Positions 15,091-24,028 of a stretch of 64,000 bases of DNA are shown here, one piece after another. How positions within the stretch are numbered: position 1 is the stretch's first letter; each line of letters opens with the position of its first letter. The position numbers and the translations under genes are program-made. The stretch lies in the NCBI RefSeq assembly GCF_003710935.1, contig NZ_RHHS01000028.1, forward strand, positions 1 to 64,000, given 5' to 3'. Origin of the DNA: Brevibacillus gelatini. Lineage in GTDB: Bacteria > Bacillota > Bacilli > Brevibacillales > Brevibacillaceae. The notes beneath the pieces were generated by a model. That model was not told where the DNA came from. It ran no database searches and saw only the letters and a list, made by a program, of their open reading frames with translations.

Positions 15091-15261
15091 ATGGGAGTTC
15101 TGTTTGAAATCAACAACCATGTGCAACGATTGCTTGCTGAGCGAGCCAAGTTGAAACGAGAATTGCGTACATGCCCGCCCGAACGAGTGGCAATTCTACG
15201 AGAAAAGTTAGATGACATCAATAAACAGTTACTCAACCTGAAGGAGAGCCTTCAATGCTAG
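15091..15261 (+). CDS. small coiled-coil protein
   Basis: 56 residues from ATG 15091; AAAGGAGG lies upstream and a TTG immediately before could also serve. Almost entirely charged alpha helix (VQRLLAERAKLKREL..VAILREKLDDINKQLLNLK), likely a two-helix coiled coil. Its stop overlaps the start of the next gene. Confidence 0.6.
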   Translation: MGVLFEINNHVQRLLAERAKLKRELRTCPPERVAILREKLDDINKQLLNLKESLQC

Positions 15262-15842
15262 GACGCACACATATGACTGTTGCGGTTGCTGCGTACTGTA
15301 CGTACAATCTACCGCGTCAATGGGATGAATTGCCGCTGTGGGCTATGGGACTGGGAACAGCGATTTTTTCGTCATTACTACCTGATATAACGGAGCCAAG
15401 AAGTCGAATGGGTGGGATGTTGATGCCCTTCATTCCTTCCTGGCTCCGTCCTGTTGTGTTATTGGTTTTAGGAGGGATGCTGGTCTATTACGGATGGGTG
15501 AATCGAGAACCGTTATTCATGGCTATTGGGGTTGTTCTGCTTTTGCTGGTGCTTGTAAAAAACCGGGAAAGCCCTACACATGGCTTTGTGGGGATCGGAG
15601 TTGTCGTAGCATGTGCATGGTTGTATCAACCGAACTTGTGGATGCCGGTCCTGATTGGGTACGGTTCCCATCTTGCCTTGGATTTTATATCTGAGAAGAT
15701 CGCGCTGTTTTCGCCGTTGAGCTCAAGACGCTACGGTGTAACGCTTTTTCAAACAGGTTCAACCGCTGAACGGCTGCTTGTCCAATGGGGGGCCACTGTC
15801 TACACAGCGTGGATTATTATTCAGTCATATCTCCCTGGTTAG
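15255..15842 (+). CDS. YdjM-like membrane-bound metal-dependent hydrolase
   Basis: 195 residues, about five membrane helices. Begins MLGRTHMTVA, with LLPDITEPRS, SPTHGF and GYGSHLALDFIS: the spaced His/Asp pattern of the YdjM/LexA-regulated inner-membrane hydrolase family (PF04307). Members are common in Firmicutes; the substrate is unknown. Translationally overlapped with the preceding small gene. A terminator follows, so it closes the early region before the transfer genes. Confidence 0.75.
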   Translation: MLGRTHMTVAVAAYCTYNLPRQWDELPLWAMGLGTAIFSSLLPDITEPRSRMGGMLMPFIPSWLRPVVLLVLGGMLVYYGWVNREPLFMAIGVVLLLLVLVKNRESPTHGFVGIGVVVACAWLYQPNLWMPVLIGYGSHLALDFISEKIALFSPLSSRRYGVTLFQTGSTAERLLVQWGATVYTAWIIIQSYLPG

Positions 15843-15860
15843 GAGCGCTACATTTTGAAT

Positions 15861-15893
15861 GCCTGGTATCCAAACGATACCGGGCTTTTTCTA
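15861..15893 (+). terminator. terminator before the transfer region
   Basis: Stem GGTATC/GATACC extended by GCC/GGC around a mismatch, then a T run. Confidence 0.75.
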
Positions 15894-15994
15894 TTAGTGA
15901 GAGGCTTAGCAATACATGCTTGAAGGGAGGGAGGAATTTTGAGCAGCTAGCCTCGACATTTTCCCAATTGCTGAAAAAGGAAAGGTGAATTAGC

Positions 15995-16381
15995 ATGAGC
16001 TGGACTGTCAAATCAGTCAAGATCCTGATGCTTGTTGCCATTTTGTTCTCGTCACTGTTAGTCCCGATTACTCAGTCTCAAGTGGCGTATGCAAATGTAA
16101 ACAGCAAGCCAAATTTTGACCCATTTGGACTTGCCGAAGGAAATCCCGAAAATGATTTTAGCCAGTTGATCAACAAAATCTTCAACTGGGTGATTGGGAT
16201 ATCATTGTCTGCATCCGTCATTTCCGGTGCATTGCTGGGGTTTTTTCTAAATTTCATTGCCTTCGGGCAAAACGCCAGACAGACGGCCAAAACATGGGGG
16301 TTTGGCATTATCATTGGACTGCTGTTGATTGCAAGCCTGGTTACGTTAGCCAAGGTGATCTACAACATGCTTTTGACATAA
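15995..16381 (+). CDS. VirB2/TrbC-like conjugation pilin or membrane subunit
   Basis: 128 residues: a signal peptide (about 1-33, ending SQVAYA), a short exported segment, then two hydrophobic helices (about 63-85 and 100-125) separated by a basic loop (GQNARQTAKTW). This is the layout of VirB2/TrbC. It is the first gene of the run VirB2-like, PrgI-like, VirB4, VirB6-like, M23 hydrolase. AAAGGTGA ribosome site. Sequence identity to known pilins is not evident; the call rests on layout and position. Confidence 0.65.
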   Translation: MSWTVKSVKILMLVAILFSSLLVPITQSQVAYANVNSKPNFDPFGLAEGNPENDFSQLINKIFNWVIGISLSASVISGALLGFFLNFIAFGQNARQTAKTWGFGIIIGLLLIASLVTLAKVIYNMLLT

Positions 16382-16398
16382 TAAGGATGGTGTGAGTC

Positions 16399-16692
16399 AT
16401 GCGTGCCCGAGTACCGAAAGGGATAAAAAATGACATCCCGCTTTTCGTTCTGTCCAACACACAATGGATCATATGCATTGTGTCGTTTACCGGATTGCTT
16501 GCCAGTGTTTCCATTGGATTCTACGAGATTGCCCCCTTGTTTCCCATCGCGGGGGGCTATCTCATGTTTCGAAAAATCAATGGGGAATCTCCATGGATCG
16601 TGTGGTGGCGACGGTTTTTGTTCCGGTTGAGACCGAAAAGAGTGACCCGAAGGGAAAGGAGAGGATACATTGGACTCCAGAAAGAGCATTAG
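16399..16692 (+). CDS. PrgI/VirB3-like membrane protein
   Basis: 97 residues with two adjacent hydrophobic helices (about 20-60) flanked by basic regions (RARVPKGIKNDIPLF at the start, RPKRVTRRERRG at the end). PrgI-family proteins replace VirB3 in Gram-positive conjugation systems and precede VirB4, as here. Its 3' end overlaps the next gene by 23 bases. Confidence 0.75.
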   Translation: MRARVPKGIKNDIPLFVLSNTQWIICIVSFTGLLASVSIGFYEIAPLFPIAGGYLMFRKINGESPWIVWWRRFLFRLRPKRVTRRERRGYIGLQKEH

Positions 16693-17308
16693 TTGGCCGG
16701 AGTATCTGGAACTGGAAGATATTCAGGATGGACTTGTAATCTTATCAAACGGCCGTTATCGGAAGTATTTAGAGATTTTTCCCATTCCGTTGACCCACTG
16801 TTCGGAAAAAGAGATGCGGAATGTGTACTTTGGCTGGCAGGACTTTTTGCGGACGTTGGAGATTGAAATTGCTTTGTACATTCAAAGCCGTCAGGTCGAT
16901 CTCGAAGAAGTCATGAAAAGACAAAAAGAAAATCGGTTCAACTTTATCCGTACCTATAACGCTTCCGGTTCAACAACGGAGGCGTTTTTGATGGAGCAAG
17001 AACACTTCAATCGGGAGTTGCTGGCATCGAGAAACCTGCCGGTTCGCCGAAACTTTCTTGTGTTTCCTTTAGATGACCCAACCCGCTCTCCGGAAAAAGC
17101 CAATGACTTTCTCAGTGATCGTATCGAGGAGTCTTTGGGGCGTATCCAACGGTTTGTACGGCGATACAAACGTCTGGAGACACCGGAAGTTTACGACATT
17201 CTGCATGCTTGGTGCAATAAAAAACAGTCCAAGTACATCTCGGGTGTTGATCTCTATGAAAAGGGGTTTGACAGCTTGTTTGTGAGAGGGGTGCCCGCGT
17301 TTGCTTAA
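16670..17308 (+). CDS. VirB4 N-terminal domain as a separate gene
   Basis: 212 residues, TTG start. It resembles the N-terminal membrane-associated domain of VirB4/TraC proteins (WPEYLELEDIQDGLVIL..GRYRKYLEI near the start, long charged helices after). Length 212 plus the 622 residues of the next gene gives the usual size of one VirB4. The two overlap by 8 bases in different frames. They may work as a split protein; a frameshift is also possible. Confidence 0.7.
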   Translation: MDSRKSISWPEYLELEDIQDGLVILSNGRYRKYLEIFPIPLTHCSEKEMRNVYFGWQDFLRTLEIEIALYIQSRQVDLEEVMKRQKENRFNFIRTYNASGSTTEAFLMEQEHFNRELLASRNLPVRRNFLVFPLDDPTRSPEKANDFLSDRIEESLGRIQRFVRRYKRLETPEVYDILHAWCNKKQSKYISGVDLYEKGFDSLFVRGVPAFA

Positions 17309-19169
17309 CCTGAAAACAAAAGTCAAGTTCACTTGGTCGGCCAAGAAGGAGAAGGATGATGAATATCGTCCGATCCACGATTTTATTGAAGTGTTGGCTC
17401 CAAACTTTGCTGATCTCTCACCTGCTACGTACATCCAGGTAGGAGAGAGGTACATCCAATCGTTTTTTGTAGACGGGTGGCCGTCTGAAATTGACTTTGG
17501 ATATCTGCACCCACTTGTGAGTTTCCCTGGGGATATTGATTTCATCCAATATATCGCCCCTGTTGACAAAGACAGGATTTTGTCCTGGCTAACGACCCGT
17601 ATTGAGGGAATCGAATCCAAACTTATTGATCGTGCCAAACAAGCGTCCAGCCGTGGTGTGCTGTCCAAACAAGAGGAACTGGCCATGCTTCAGCAATTAC
17701 GTTCTGATATTGATAACAATCGAGATCGCATAATCTACTTCGATAACTTTATCATTCTGGCTGCCACAAGCCAGGAAGAGCTAGAAAAAAAGGCAGACCG
17801 CCTCATGTCAAAGTTCGGCGGGACCAAGGACTGCCTGAAGCCAGCAGACCATGAGCATGACCTGATGTTCAAAGCGGTCAGTCCTCTGGCCATCAAGCGA
17901 AAAGAAGCGTGGAAGGAGATGAATTTGGCTGCGGGAACCAACCTGTATCCCTTTACCGTATCGGATTGGCCGCATGAGGATGGCCCGATATTGGGATTAA
18001 ACTACGACGTTGGTTCTCCGGTCCTTTTCGATGGTTTCAATAAACAGCACGTCAACAATTTTGGTATCTCCCTTATTGGTGTTTCGGGTACCGGTAAAAC
18101 CGCTATGCTTCAAAAGATCATTACAGGAGAGGTTCCTTTCGGCGTTTACCATGCGGTGATCGATCAGGAAGGAGACCTGAAAAGAACCATTGAAACCTTG
18201 GGAGGTATCTATCTGCCGATCAGCCGTTACTCCGATTTACGGTTCAACCCAGCAGACATCGAAGTAGAACACCACAAGGAACGCGGCTTCATTGTAGACC
18301 TGCAGGGGAAGGTCGAAGATATGGTCAACCTGTCAGCTGCAATGGCGGGTCTGACAGAGAGTGCCGATCATAAAGTGATCGCAGCATATATGGATCGGGC
18401 GTGGCGCAGGGCTTATGAAAAGTGTGGGATTACGGAAGATCCACGCAGTTTGTATCATGACGCATATTTTGATCCTCAGAATAACCAATTCGTCACAAAG
18501 CAAAAAAAGAAACCGCCGCAATTTGGGAACTTTTATCATGAGTTTTGTTTGCTGGCGGAAGGGATCAGCGAGTTGCAAGGTACCGTATTAACCCTTGAAC
18601 GATTCACGGATAAGGGAACCCTTGGGATTTTTGATTGTCAAACCAATGTGGAACTTGGAAAGGCACCTTGTGCAGGATTTGGTTTGAGGGATCTTCACAA
18701 TTCGGAATTATTACCGATTGCCAACATTGTGGTTCTTTCTTATCTGGAGAACCGCTTTTTGAAAAAACGCGATTTGGATGATGGCTCGTTGTTCCGCGTT
18801 GATGCGGACGAGTGCCAGGAACTGTTCAAAAACCTGTATTCGGCCAAGGCGTTGGAAACCTATTTCCGGCGGTTCCGCAAGAGAAAGGGAGGGCCGATTG
18901 CGGCAACGCAGAACTTCCAAAAGTTTTATGAGAATGAGCACGGCAGGGCAGTCATTCAGAACAGCGACACGAAAATTATCTTTGCTCAACACGAAGGCGA
19001 TCTGCAGAGATGTGCCGAGCTGTTCAAACTAACCGAAGGGGAACTGGAATTTTTGGGAATGGGATTAGCTCACCACGCGATCATCAAGCAGCCAAAATAC
19101 AGTGTGCGTGTGGTGACGCAGTTCTCTCCCTGGGAACAGGAGATTTTCTTCCCAGAGCATGGGGGGTGA
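17301..19169 (+). CDS. VirB4-type conjugation ATPase, C-terminal part
   Basis: 622 residues. Walker A GVSGTGKTA near 259-267 and a Walker B region VDADECQ near 499, with LAATSQEELEKKADRL and a C-terminal IAATQNFQKFYE..NSDTKIIFAQ segment typical of VirB4/TraC. The canonical DEA-box is altered to DEC. It should power assembly or substrate passage of the secretion channel at the membrane. TTG start with GAGGGG upstream, overlapping the previous gene, which supplies the missing N-terminal domain. Confidence 0.9.
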   Translation: MLNLKTKVKFTWSAKKEKDDEYRPIHDFIEVLAPNFADLSPATYIQVGERYIQSFFVDGWPSEIDFGYLHPLVSFPGDIDFIQYIAPVDKDRILSWLTTRIEGIESKLIDRAKQASSRGVLSKQEELAMLQQLRSDIDNNRDRIIYFDNFIILAATSQEELEKKADRLMSKFGGTKDCLKPADHEHDLMFKAVSPLAIKRKEAWKEMNLAAGTNLYPFTVSDWPHEDGPILGLNYDVGSPVLFDGFNKQHVNNFGISLIGVSGTGKTAMLQKIITGEVPFGVYHAVIDQEGDLKRTIETLGGIYLPISRYSDLRFNPADIEVEHHKERGFIVDLQGKVEDMVNLSAAMAGLTESADHKVIAAYMDRAWRRAYEKCGITEDPRSLYHDAYFDPQNNQFVTKQKKKPPQFGNFYHEFCLLAEGISELQGTVLTLERFTDKGTLGIFDCQTNVELGKAPCAGFGLRDLHNSELLPIANIVVLSYLENRFLKKRDLDDGSLFRVDADECQELFKNLYSAKALETYFRRFRKRKGGPIAATQNFQKFYENEHGRAVIQNSDTKIIFAQHEGDLQRCAELFKLTEGELEFLGMGLAHHAIIKQPKYSVRVVTQFSPWEQEIFFPEHGG

Positions 19170-19176
19170 GCAAACA

Positions 19177-21702
19177 TTGTGGAGACGAGTCGTAATCCTT
19201 ACTGTGGCCATTGTCATGCTTACCGGTGTTGGCCTGACGACATTTGGTGTGTATAAAGCAGATGCCGGTAAAGGTGGAGCTGTAGGGAGCTGGATCGGAA
19301 ATCTTTTCAAAGACGGTTGGTTTGGAAAAATTTCAGATAAGGCAACGAAAGTGGGGGAAAAAGCGAAGAAGGTTTATGACAAGGCAAAATGGGGAGCGAT
19401 CCTCACCGGTATTGGTGTTTCAGCGTATGATATTGCCTTTAATGACGCCAACTTCCTGGGGAGTAGTGTAGGTTTCGTGGTTCAGAAGGTAGCCGCATGG
19501 CTCGAACTCTTGATTCCGCCGCCGGAGCGGCAAATCTTTAACTTTGAAATTGTGAAGAGCGAAGACGGTACAGAAGAGGTGCGATTTAAGGACAAAGACC
19601 GTTTTGCCTACTATCGCTTTAATGAAAGTACATGGCAGATCATCAAGTACATCTACTACTACATGATGGGAATCTTTTGGGCAGGAGCTGTCATTATCGT
19701 AGGGTATCAGGCAAATTACCTGATGTTTCCGAGCGGTGTTCAGGATCGCATTACTGCCCGAAGCATTATCTCCACCATGGTTCTTTCAGCGTTGGCAATC
19801 CTGTTTATCCCCTTTCTTGTCGGGATCTATTCCGATATTGCCATGCTATTTGTCGCCCTGTTCGCCAATTTGGTCGATCCAGAAATTGTCGTGCAGGGGT
19901 TATTGAATTACAGCATTGAGGACAAGTTGACGGAAGCATTGCTGAAGTTGATCTCTCTGGCTCAGCACGGGATGATCTTTTTTATTTACTTCATGCAGAA
20001 GATTGTCATCATGGGGTTATTGGTGCTGTTCCCGATCATTGCGATGCTGCAAAATTTTCCCTCCAAGCGTCACCTGTTTGGATTGTGGAATCGGGAAATG
20101 CTGACCAACCTGTTCACGCAGCCGGTTCATGCCTTGCTCTACTGTTTTGCCTTCAATCTCATGCAGGATGCCCCTGATGTGGAGAAGATTGCCTATTCAG
20201 TCGTATTATTGCTTGCGATTATTCCAGCTGGGGCTTTTGTGCGGGAAGTATTTCAAGGTGGTGGATTTGCTCAAGAGGGAGCAGGGTGGATGCGGAAGAT
20301 GGCCTATCTGACTCTTTCGGGTCTTGGAATTGCGGGTGTCATGAACACAGGGAAGTTAGCCATGCAAAGCTTTCACGGGATGCGTGACGCTTATCAACAA
20401 AGCGGCTTGGCTCAACCCGGCGAAAGTCTAAGGCAGTCCATTGGAAATACCCTGCGGCGTGGATTCCAGTTTAGTGCAGGCGCTTTTGGAGGATTAGCGG
20501 GAATGGCATTGGCCGGTGCGCCCGGTATGTTAGCGGGAACGAAAGTGGGTACCAGACTGTCAGGATATGCAGCCAACCAAATCACCGCGGCAGCGTCGTC
20601 ACCGGAAGTACGAAAGGGTCTCCACAGCGTAGCATCTCGTCTTCCGTTTTTGGATCGTGATTACCATCGCCAAAAGGCAGCAGCCTACCAGCAGATGATG
20701 GAATTACCACAAAAGTGGGCAGAAGCCCGTCAGCGTGAAGAGGAAGCAGCATTTGCTCTCCGTCAGGTTGACAGCCAGATTAGCCCGGTTTTTGCAGCGA
20801 AGCAGGATCACATGCAAGCCAAACGTAACCTTGATGCTTTGTATCAACAAATGGAGCCGGAAGAACGCGTAAAAGCAAGAAACCTGTTACAGCAGCATGA
20901 AGGGGCGTATCATCGTTCACGGACGCAGCTGATTCATGCCAACCAGACGGTTCAGGATGCCAAGCAAACGTACGAAAGGGCGTTGGCAGATTACCAAGCC
21001 ATCAAACCAAATACACCGGAAAAGAACATGGCCCGCCAGCAGGTGGAACAAGCCTACAAGCAGTTACAGCAAACGAAACGGGCTGTAAATACCGTTTATC
21101 GGAGCGAAGATGTTCAATCAATCATGAAAGCCGGTTATCGCCCTGGTTCTTCCCTTGCTCAATATTTGGAAGCAGGCTATCAGGTGAATCAGGCTGCACA
21201 GAGAGTACAGCGAGCAGAATCTCATGCAGGTGCTCGATACGAGGAGTTGGAACGAACCTATCAAGGAGCAGCGGAAAACTATCAACAAGCGTTGGCTGGA
21301 AGGATGAACGCGGAGGGGCAGAAAATGCATCTTGAAAAAGTTACCGGGAAGCTGATTCCTTTAACCTCTTCTGGTCCATCCGTTCCTGTGAGGAAGTACC
21401 GCATTGAACCGGTATTTACGCCAGCGCCGCAGCAAACAGCACTCCGGCCCGTATCTCAAGGGAAAAGTTCACTCCAACATTCATCGGGAGAGGCATTTCG
21501 GCAGCCCTATCGACAAACGTCTGTGAACGTTGAACCCGCATGGTTCGCTGATCCGGTTACCGAAAAACAAGCGTACACACTAGAAAAATTGGGGGTTCCA
21601 GCAAGCACAGTAAAGAACAAGGGGGAGGCACACTTGATTATCAGCAGTTTCAGAAAAGGTGAAGAGGGATTGGAACTCCAAAGGAGATTCCGTAAAGAAT
21701 GA
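19177..21702 (+). CDS. VirB6/TrbL-like polytopic channel protein
   Basis: About 841 residues. A signal-like first helix, then six or so membrane helices between about 150 and 400, a Gly/Ala-rich stretch, and a long Gln/Ala/Lys-rich coiled-coil C-terminal half (about 500-740). This fits the CD3337/EF1877-type mobilome membrane proteins, the VirB6/TrbL counterpart of Firmicute ICEs. TTG 19177 is preferred to ATG 19159 because GGGGGGTGAG falls between them. Sits between VirB4 and the wall hydrolase as in other Gram-positive systems. Confidence 0.8.
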   Translation: MWRRVVILTVAIVMLTGVGLTTFGVYKADAGKGGAVGSWIGNLFKDGWFGKISDKATKVGEKAKKVYDKAKWGAILTGIGVSAYDIAFNDANFLGSSVGFVVQKVAAWLELLIPPPERQIFNFEIVKSEDGTEEVRFKDKDRFAYYRFNESTWQIIKYIYYYMMGIFWAGAVIIVGYQANYLMFPSGVQDRITARSIISTMVLSALAILFIPFLVGIYSDIAMLFVALFANLVDPEIVVQGLLNYSIEDKLTEALLKLISLAQHGMIFFIYFMQKIVIMGLLVLFPIIAMLQNFPSKRHLFGLWNREMLTNLFTQPVHALLYCFAFNLMQDAPDVEKIAYSVVLLLAIIPAGAFVREVFQGGGFAQEGAGWMRKMAYLTLSGLGIAGVMNTGKLAMQSFHGMRDAYQQSGLAQPGESLRQSIGNTLRRGFQFSAGAFGGLAGMALAGAPGMLAGTKVGTRLSGYAANQITAAASSPEVRKGLHSVASRLPFLDRDYHRQKAAAYQQMMELPQKWAEARQREEEAAFALRQVDSQISPVFAAKQDHMQAKRNLDALYQQMEPEERVKARNLLQQHEGAYHRSRTQLIHANQTVQDAKQTYERALADYQAIKPNTPEKNMARQQVEQAYKQLQQTKRAVNTVYRSEDVQSIMKAGYRPGSSLAQYLEAGYQVNQAAQRVQRAESHAGARYEELERTYQGAAENYQQALAGRMNAEGQKMHLEKVTGKLIPLTSSGPSVPVRKYRIEPVFTPAPQQTALRPVSQGKSSLQHSSGEAFRQPYRQTSVNVEPAWFADPVTEKQAYTLEKLGVPASTVKNKGEAHLIISSFRKGEEGLELQRRFRKE

Positions 21703-23492
21703 TGGAACGGTTGAAAAAGGTGGGCGCGCTCATGGCCCGCCTTCTTTTTCGTTATGTCAAACGAATGGTGTTCTCTCTCATTTTGAGCATGATACCACTG
21801 CTTTTTATTGTGCTTCTCGTGATGTTAACCCTAGACTCGATGTTCAATCTCACGGGGGGAATGCTGAACTTTACCGGAAGAGATGATTTTGATCCGAAAA
21901 TCGGTCTGGAAATCAAAGCGGCGTATGAGCAGAAAGCAGCTACATGGAAAGAAGGATTGACAGAAGAGGAAATTGACCAAGTCTTCCAGCATGATCATCA
22001 ACTTTCATGGGGCATCATGGCTGCTATCGACAAACTAGCCTACAACTTCGACGATCTATCCCAAATGGAAAAGTATCTGAACCAAACCTACGAGCTGGTC
22101 AAGCCGGAGTTTCGCTTCCGAATCGCTTGTGATGGCAAAACCCTTCTTGATTTTGCTCATACCTACATCGGGACCTATCAGTATCATTACCAACCCGTTT
22201 ATGAGCAGCATTCGGACGGCACCCGAACATGCCGTGAGGAGTTAACACGCGTAGACACGAACTTCACGTATGGAAAGTTGAAACAGGCGCTTCGACACTA
22301 TGGCTTGGAGGATAACCAGAATATCGACATCGTTATTTTCCAAGCCTATGGATTTGATCGGGATCTGAAAGATCCCCGCGTGAAATACCTGTTTCCTCCG
22401 GAAATGCAACAAGTGATTGCCCGATCGCCAATTGGTTCTGCCCCCAGAAATGAGGTGGGAGAAATCGATTTGTATGCTCTCCTGCCGGAACGAACGCCAA
22501 AAGAATTTATTGAATCCATGATTGCAAAAGTTCAGGTCTACGACAATTCGTGGCGTATCAATAAAGGCAGGACACCACTTGGTACACTGCCACGAAGAGG
22601 AAGTGATACACGGTTCGGAACGATTGCGGTTGCCGAAGATAACCCATACGGTCTTCAACTCGGCATGAAAGTGTATATTCCGAGGTACGGCTACGCGATT
22701 GTGGAAGAATACTCAGAAAACATCAATGATGACATTCTAGCGGATCGTTTTGTCGATGAGGTAGCCAAGTTTTTATTTATATCCTATGATCTCCTCACTT
22801 CCTGGATAGACGACATCACCAATCGAACCAAGAAAGAGGAAGTCGTTTACCTTTTCATGGGTGGAGAAGATACAGACGAGGAGAAGTTGGTCAAAGCTCA
22901 AGTTGCCCTAGGTAGTGGATTCACGTATTACTACCAATCAATCCCCATCTACATTCTCGACCCTGGCTTTCAAATTGAGCCGCCAAACTATGAAGTGAGG
23001 GAAAAAACATTTTGGGATGGCAGTACATGGCCCATTACCAGCTGTTTTTGTTACCGAGAACTATTTGGCAAGCGAGAGTTTCACGATGGGGTTGACTGGG
23101 GAGTACCCGAACAAGTTCCAGTTTTGGCGATTAACTCAGGGATCGTGCAGGTTGCGAAAAGTTCGGACTCGGCCGGAAATTACGTTGCGTTAAAACTGGA
23201 TACACAAGTTCATGAAAAGAATCGTATACAGGACATTGTTGTACGGTATCTGCACCTAAGTAAGTTCGTGGTTTCTTCCGGTCAGAGAGTCCGGCAGGGA
23301 GAATTGATTGGGTATGTTGGCAGTACGGGGAGAAGTACCGGCGCCCACCTTCACATGGATGTCACCATTGGAGGGAAACGGCGGGACCCACTCAAGTGGA
23401 TCGACTTTTTAAAAGCAGACGGTCTTCTGGATGTTTACGGGGAGCAACCTGATTTTGAAGGAGGCGATATTTCCAATCCTGATGATGAATAG
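21699..23492 (+). CDS. M23 (LytM-type) peptidoglycan hydrolase of the transfer system
   Basis: 597 residues. One N-terminal membrane helix (about 22-45), a long extracytoplasmic region, and a C-terminal M23 zinc endopeptidase domain: HDGVDWG near 461 and HLHMD near 549 supply the metal ligands. It probably opens the wall for the conjugation channel, the role played by VirB1-like hydrolases. Its ATG overlaps the TGA of the previous gene; ATG 21732, in frame and with AAAAAGGTGG upstream, is an alternative. A terminator-like hairpin lies in the first codons. Confidence 0.9.
   Translation: MMERLKKVGALMARLLFRYVKRMVFSLILSMIPLLFIVLLVMLTLDSMFNLTGGMLNFTGRDDFDPKIGLEIKAAYEQKAATWKEGLTEEEIDQVFQHDHQLSWGIMAAIDKLAYNFDDLSQMEKYLNQTYELVKPEFRFRIACDGKTLLDFAHTYIGTYQYHYQPVYEQHSDGTRTCREELTRVDTNFTYGKLKQALRHYGLEDNQNIDIVIFQAYGFDRDLKDPRVKYLFPPEMQQVIARSPIGSAPRNEVGEIDLYALLPERTPKEFIESMIAKVQVYDNSWRINKGRTPLGTLPRRGSDTRFGTIAVAEDNPYGLQLGMKVYIPRYGYAIVEEYSENINDDILADRFVDEVAKFLFISYDLLTSWIDDITNRTKKEEVVYLFMGGEDTDEEKLVKAQVALGSGFTYYYQSIPIYILDPGFQIEPPNYEVREKTFWDGSTWPITSCFCYRELFGKREFHDGVDWGVPEQVPVLAINSGIVQVAKSSDSAGNYVALKLDTQVHEKNRIQDIVVRYLHLSKFVVSSGQRVRQGELIGYVGSTGRSTGAHLHMDVTIGGKRRDPLKWIDFLKADGLLDVYGEQPDFEGGDISNPDDE
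21717..21749 (+). promoter_or_regulatory. terminator-like hairpin within the 5' coding region
   Basis: GGTGGGC/GCCCGCC stem (21719-21725 with 21735-21741) extended by A-T pairs, followed by TTCTTTTT. It lies in the first 15 codons of the M23 gene, with an ATG in its loop, and could act as an attenuator. Confidence 0.5.
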
Positions 23493-23589
23493 AGAAAACG
23501 GGTCGGTATTCTAAATGCCCGAGCGAGATGCCTTTCATTTTGGAAGAAAAAAACGTCGGGTCTGGATCATCAAACATTAGGAGGGACAT

Positions 23590-24018
23590 ATGAAAAAGTG
23601 GGGATGGTTTCTCATGATTGTTTGGTTGCTGTTTAGCTCGGTCGCATACGCCGAGCAAGGACAGCAGCCCCAAAACGACGTCGCTAATCATATTTTATCT
23701 GGATTGGAGGAAAGTCAAAAAGGGACGTTTATCATTAAGGAGTCGTCCTCCTTGGAAAACGATGCGTTCCTGGATTGGTTGGAGAAAAAAACGGAAGTCA
23801 TTCGGTCATGGTTAACAGAACTATCTCTGAAACTATCGGTTACATTTCTCTTGATGGTAGGACCGTTTCTCATTTTGGGATCGGTGCTGCTGTTTTTTTT
23901 AGGACTAAAAAAAATACTGGCATGGATTTGGTCCTTTCTTTTCTTTGTCGCACTAGGATTGTTTTTAACAATCCATGGCGTCCCATTATTACGCAAATTC
24001 ATTGAATTCCTCCAGTGA
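23590..24018 (+). CDS. exported membrane protein of the transfer region
   Basis: 142 residues: signal peptide (about 1-22), an exported acidic stretch, and two hydrophobic helices (about 82-105 and 108-130). TTAGGAGGGAC ribosome site. Position after the M23 hydrolase suggests a channel or TadE/TrbJ-like accessory, but no family is recognised. Confidence 0.65.
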   Translation: MKKWGWFLMIVWLLFSSVAYAEQGQQPQNDVANHILSGLEESQKGTFIIKESSSLENDAFLDWLEKKTEVIRSWLTELSLKLSVTFLLMVGPFLILGSVLLFFLGLKKILAWIWSFLFFVALGLFLTIHGVPLLRKFIEFLQ

Positions 24019-24028
24019 GGTGATGGTC

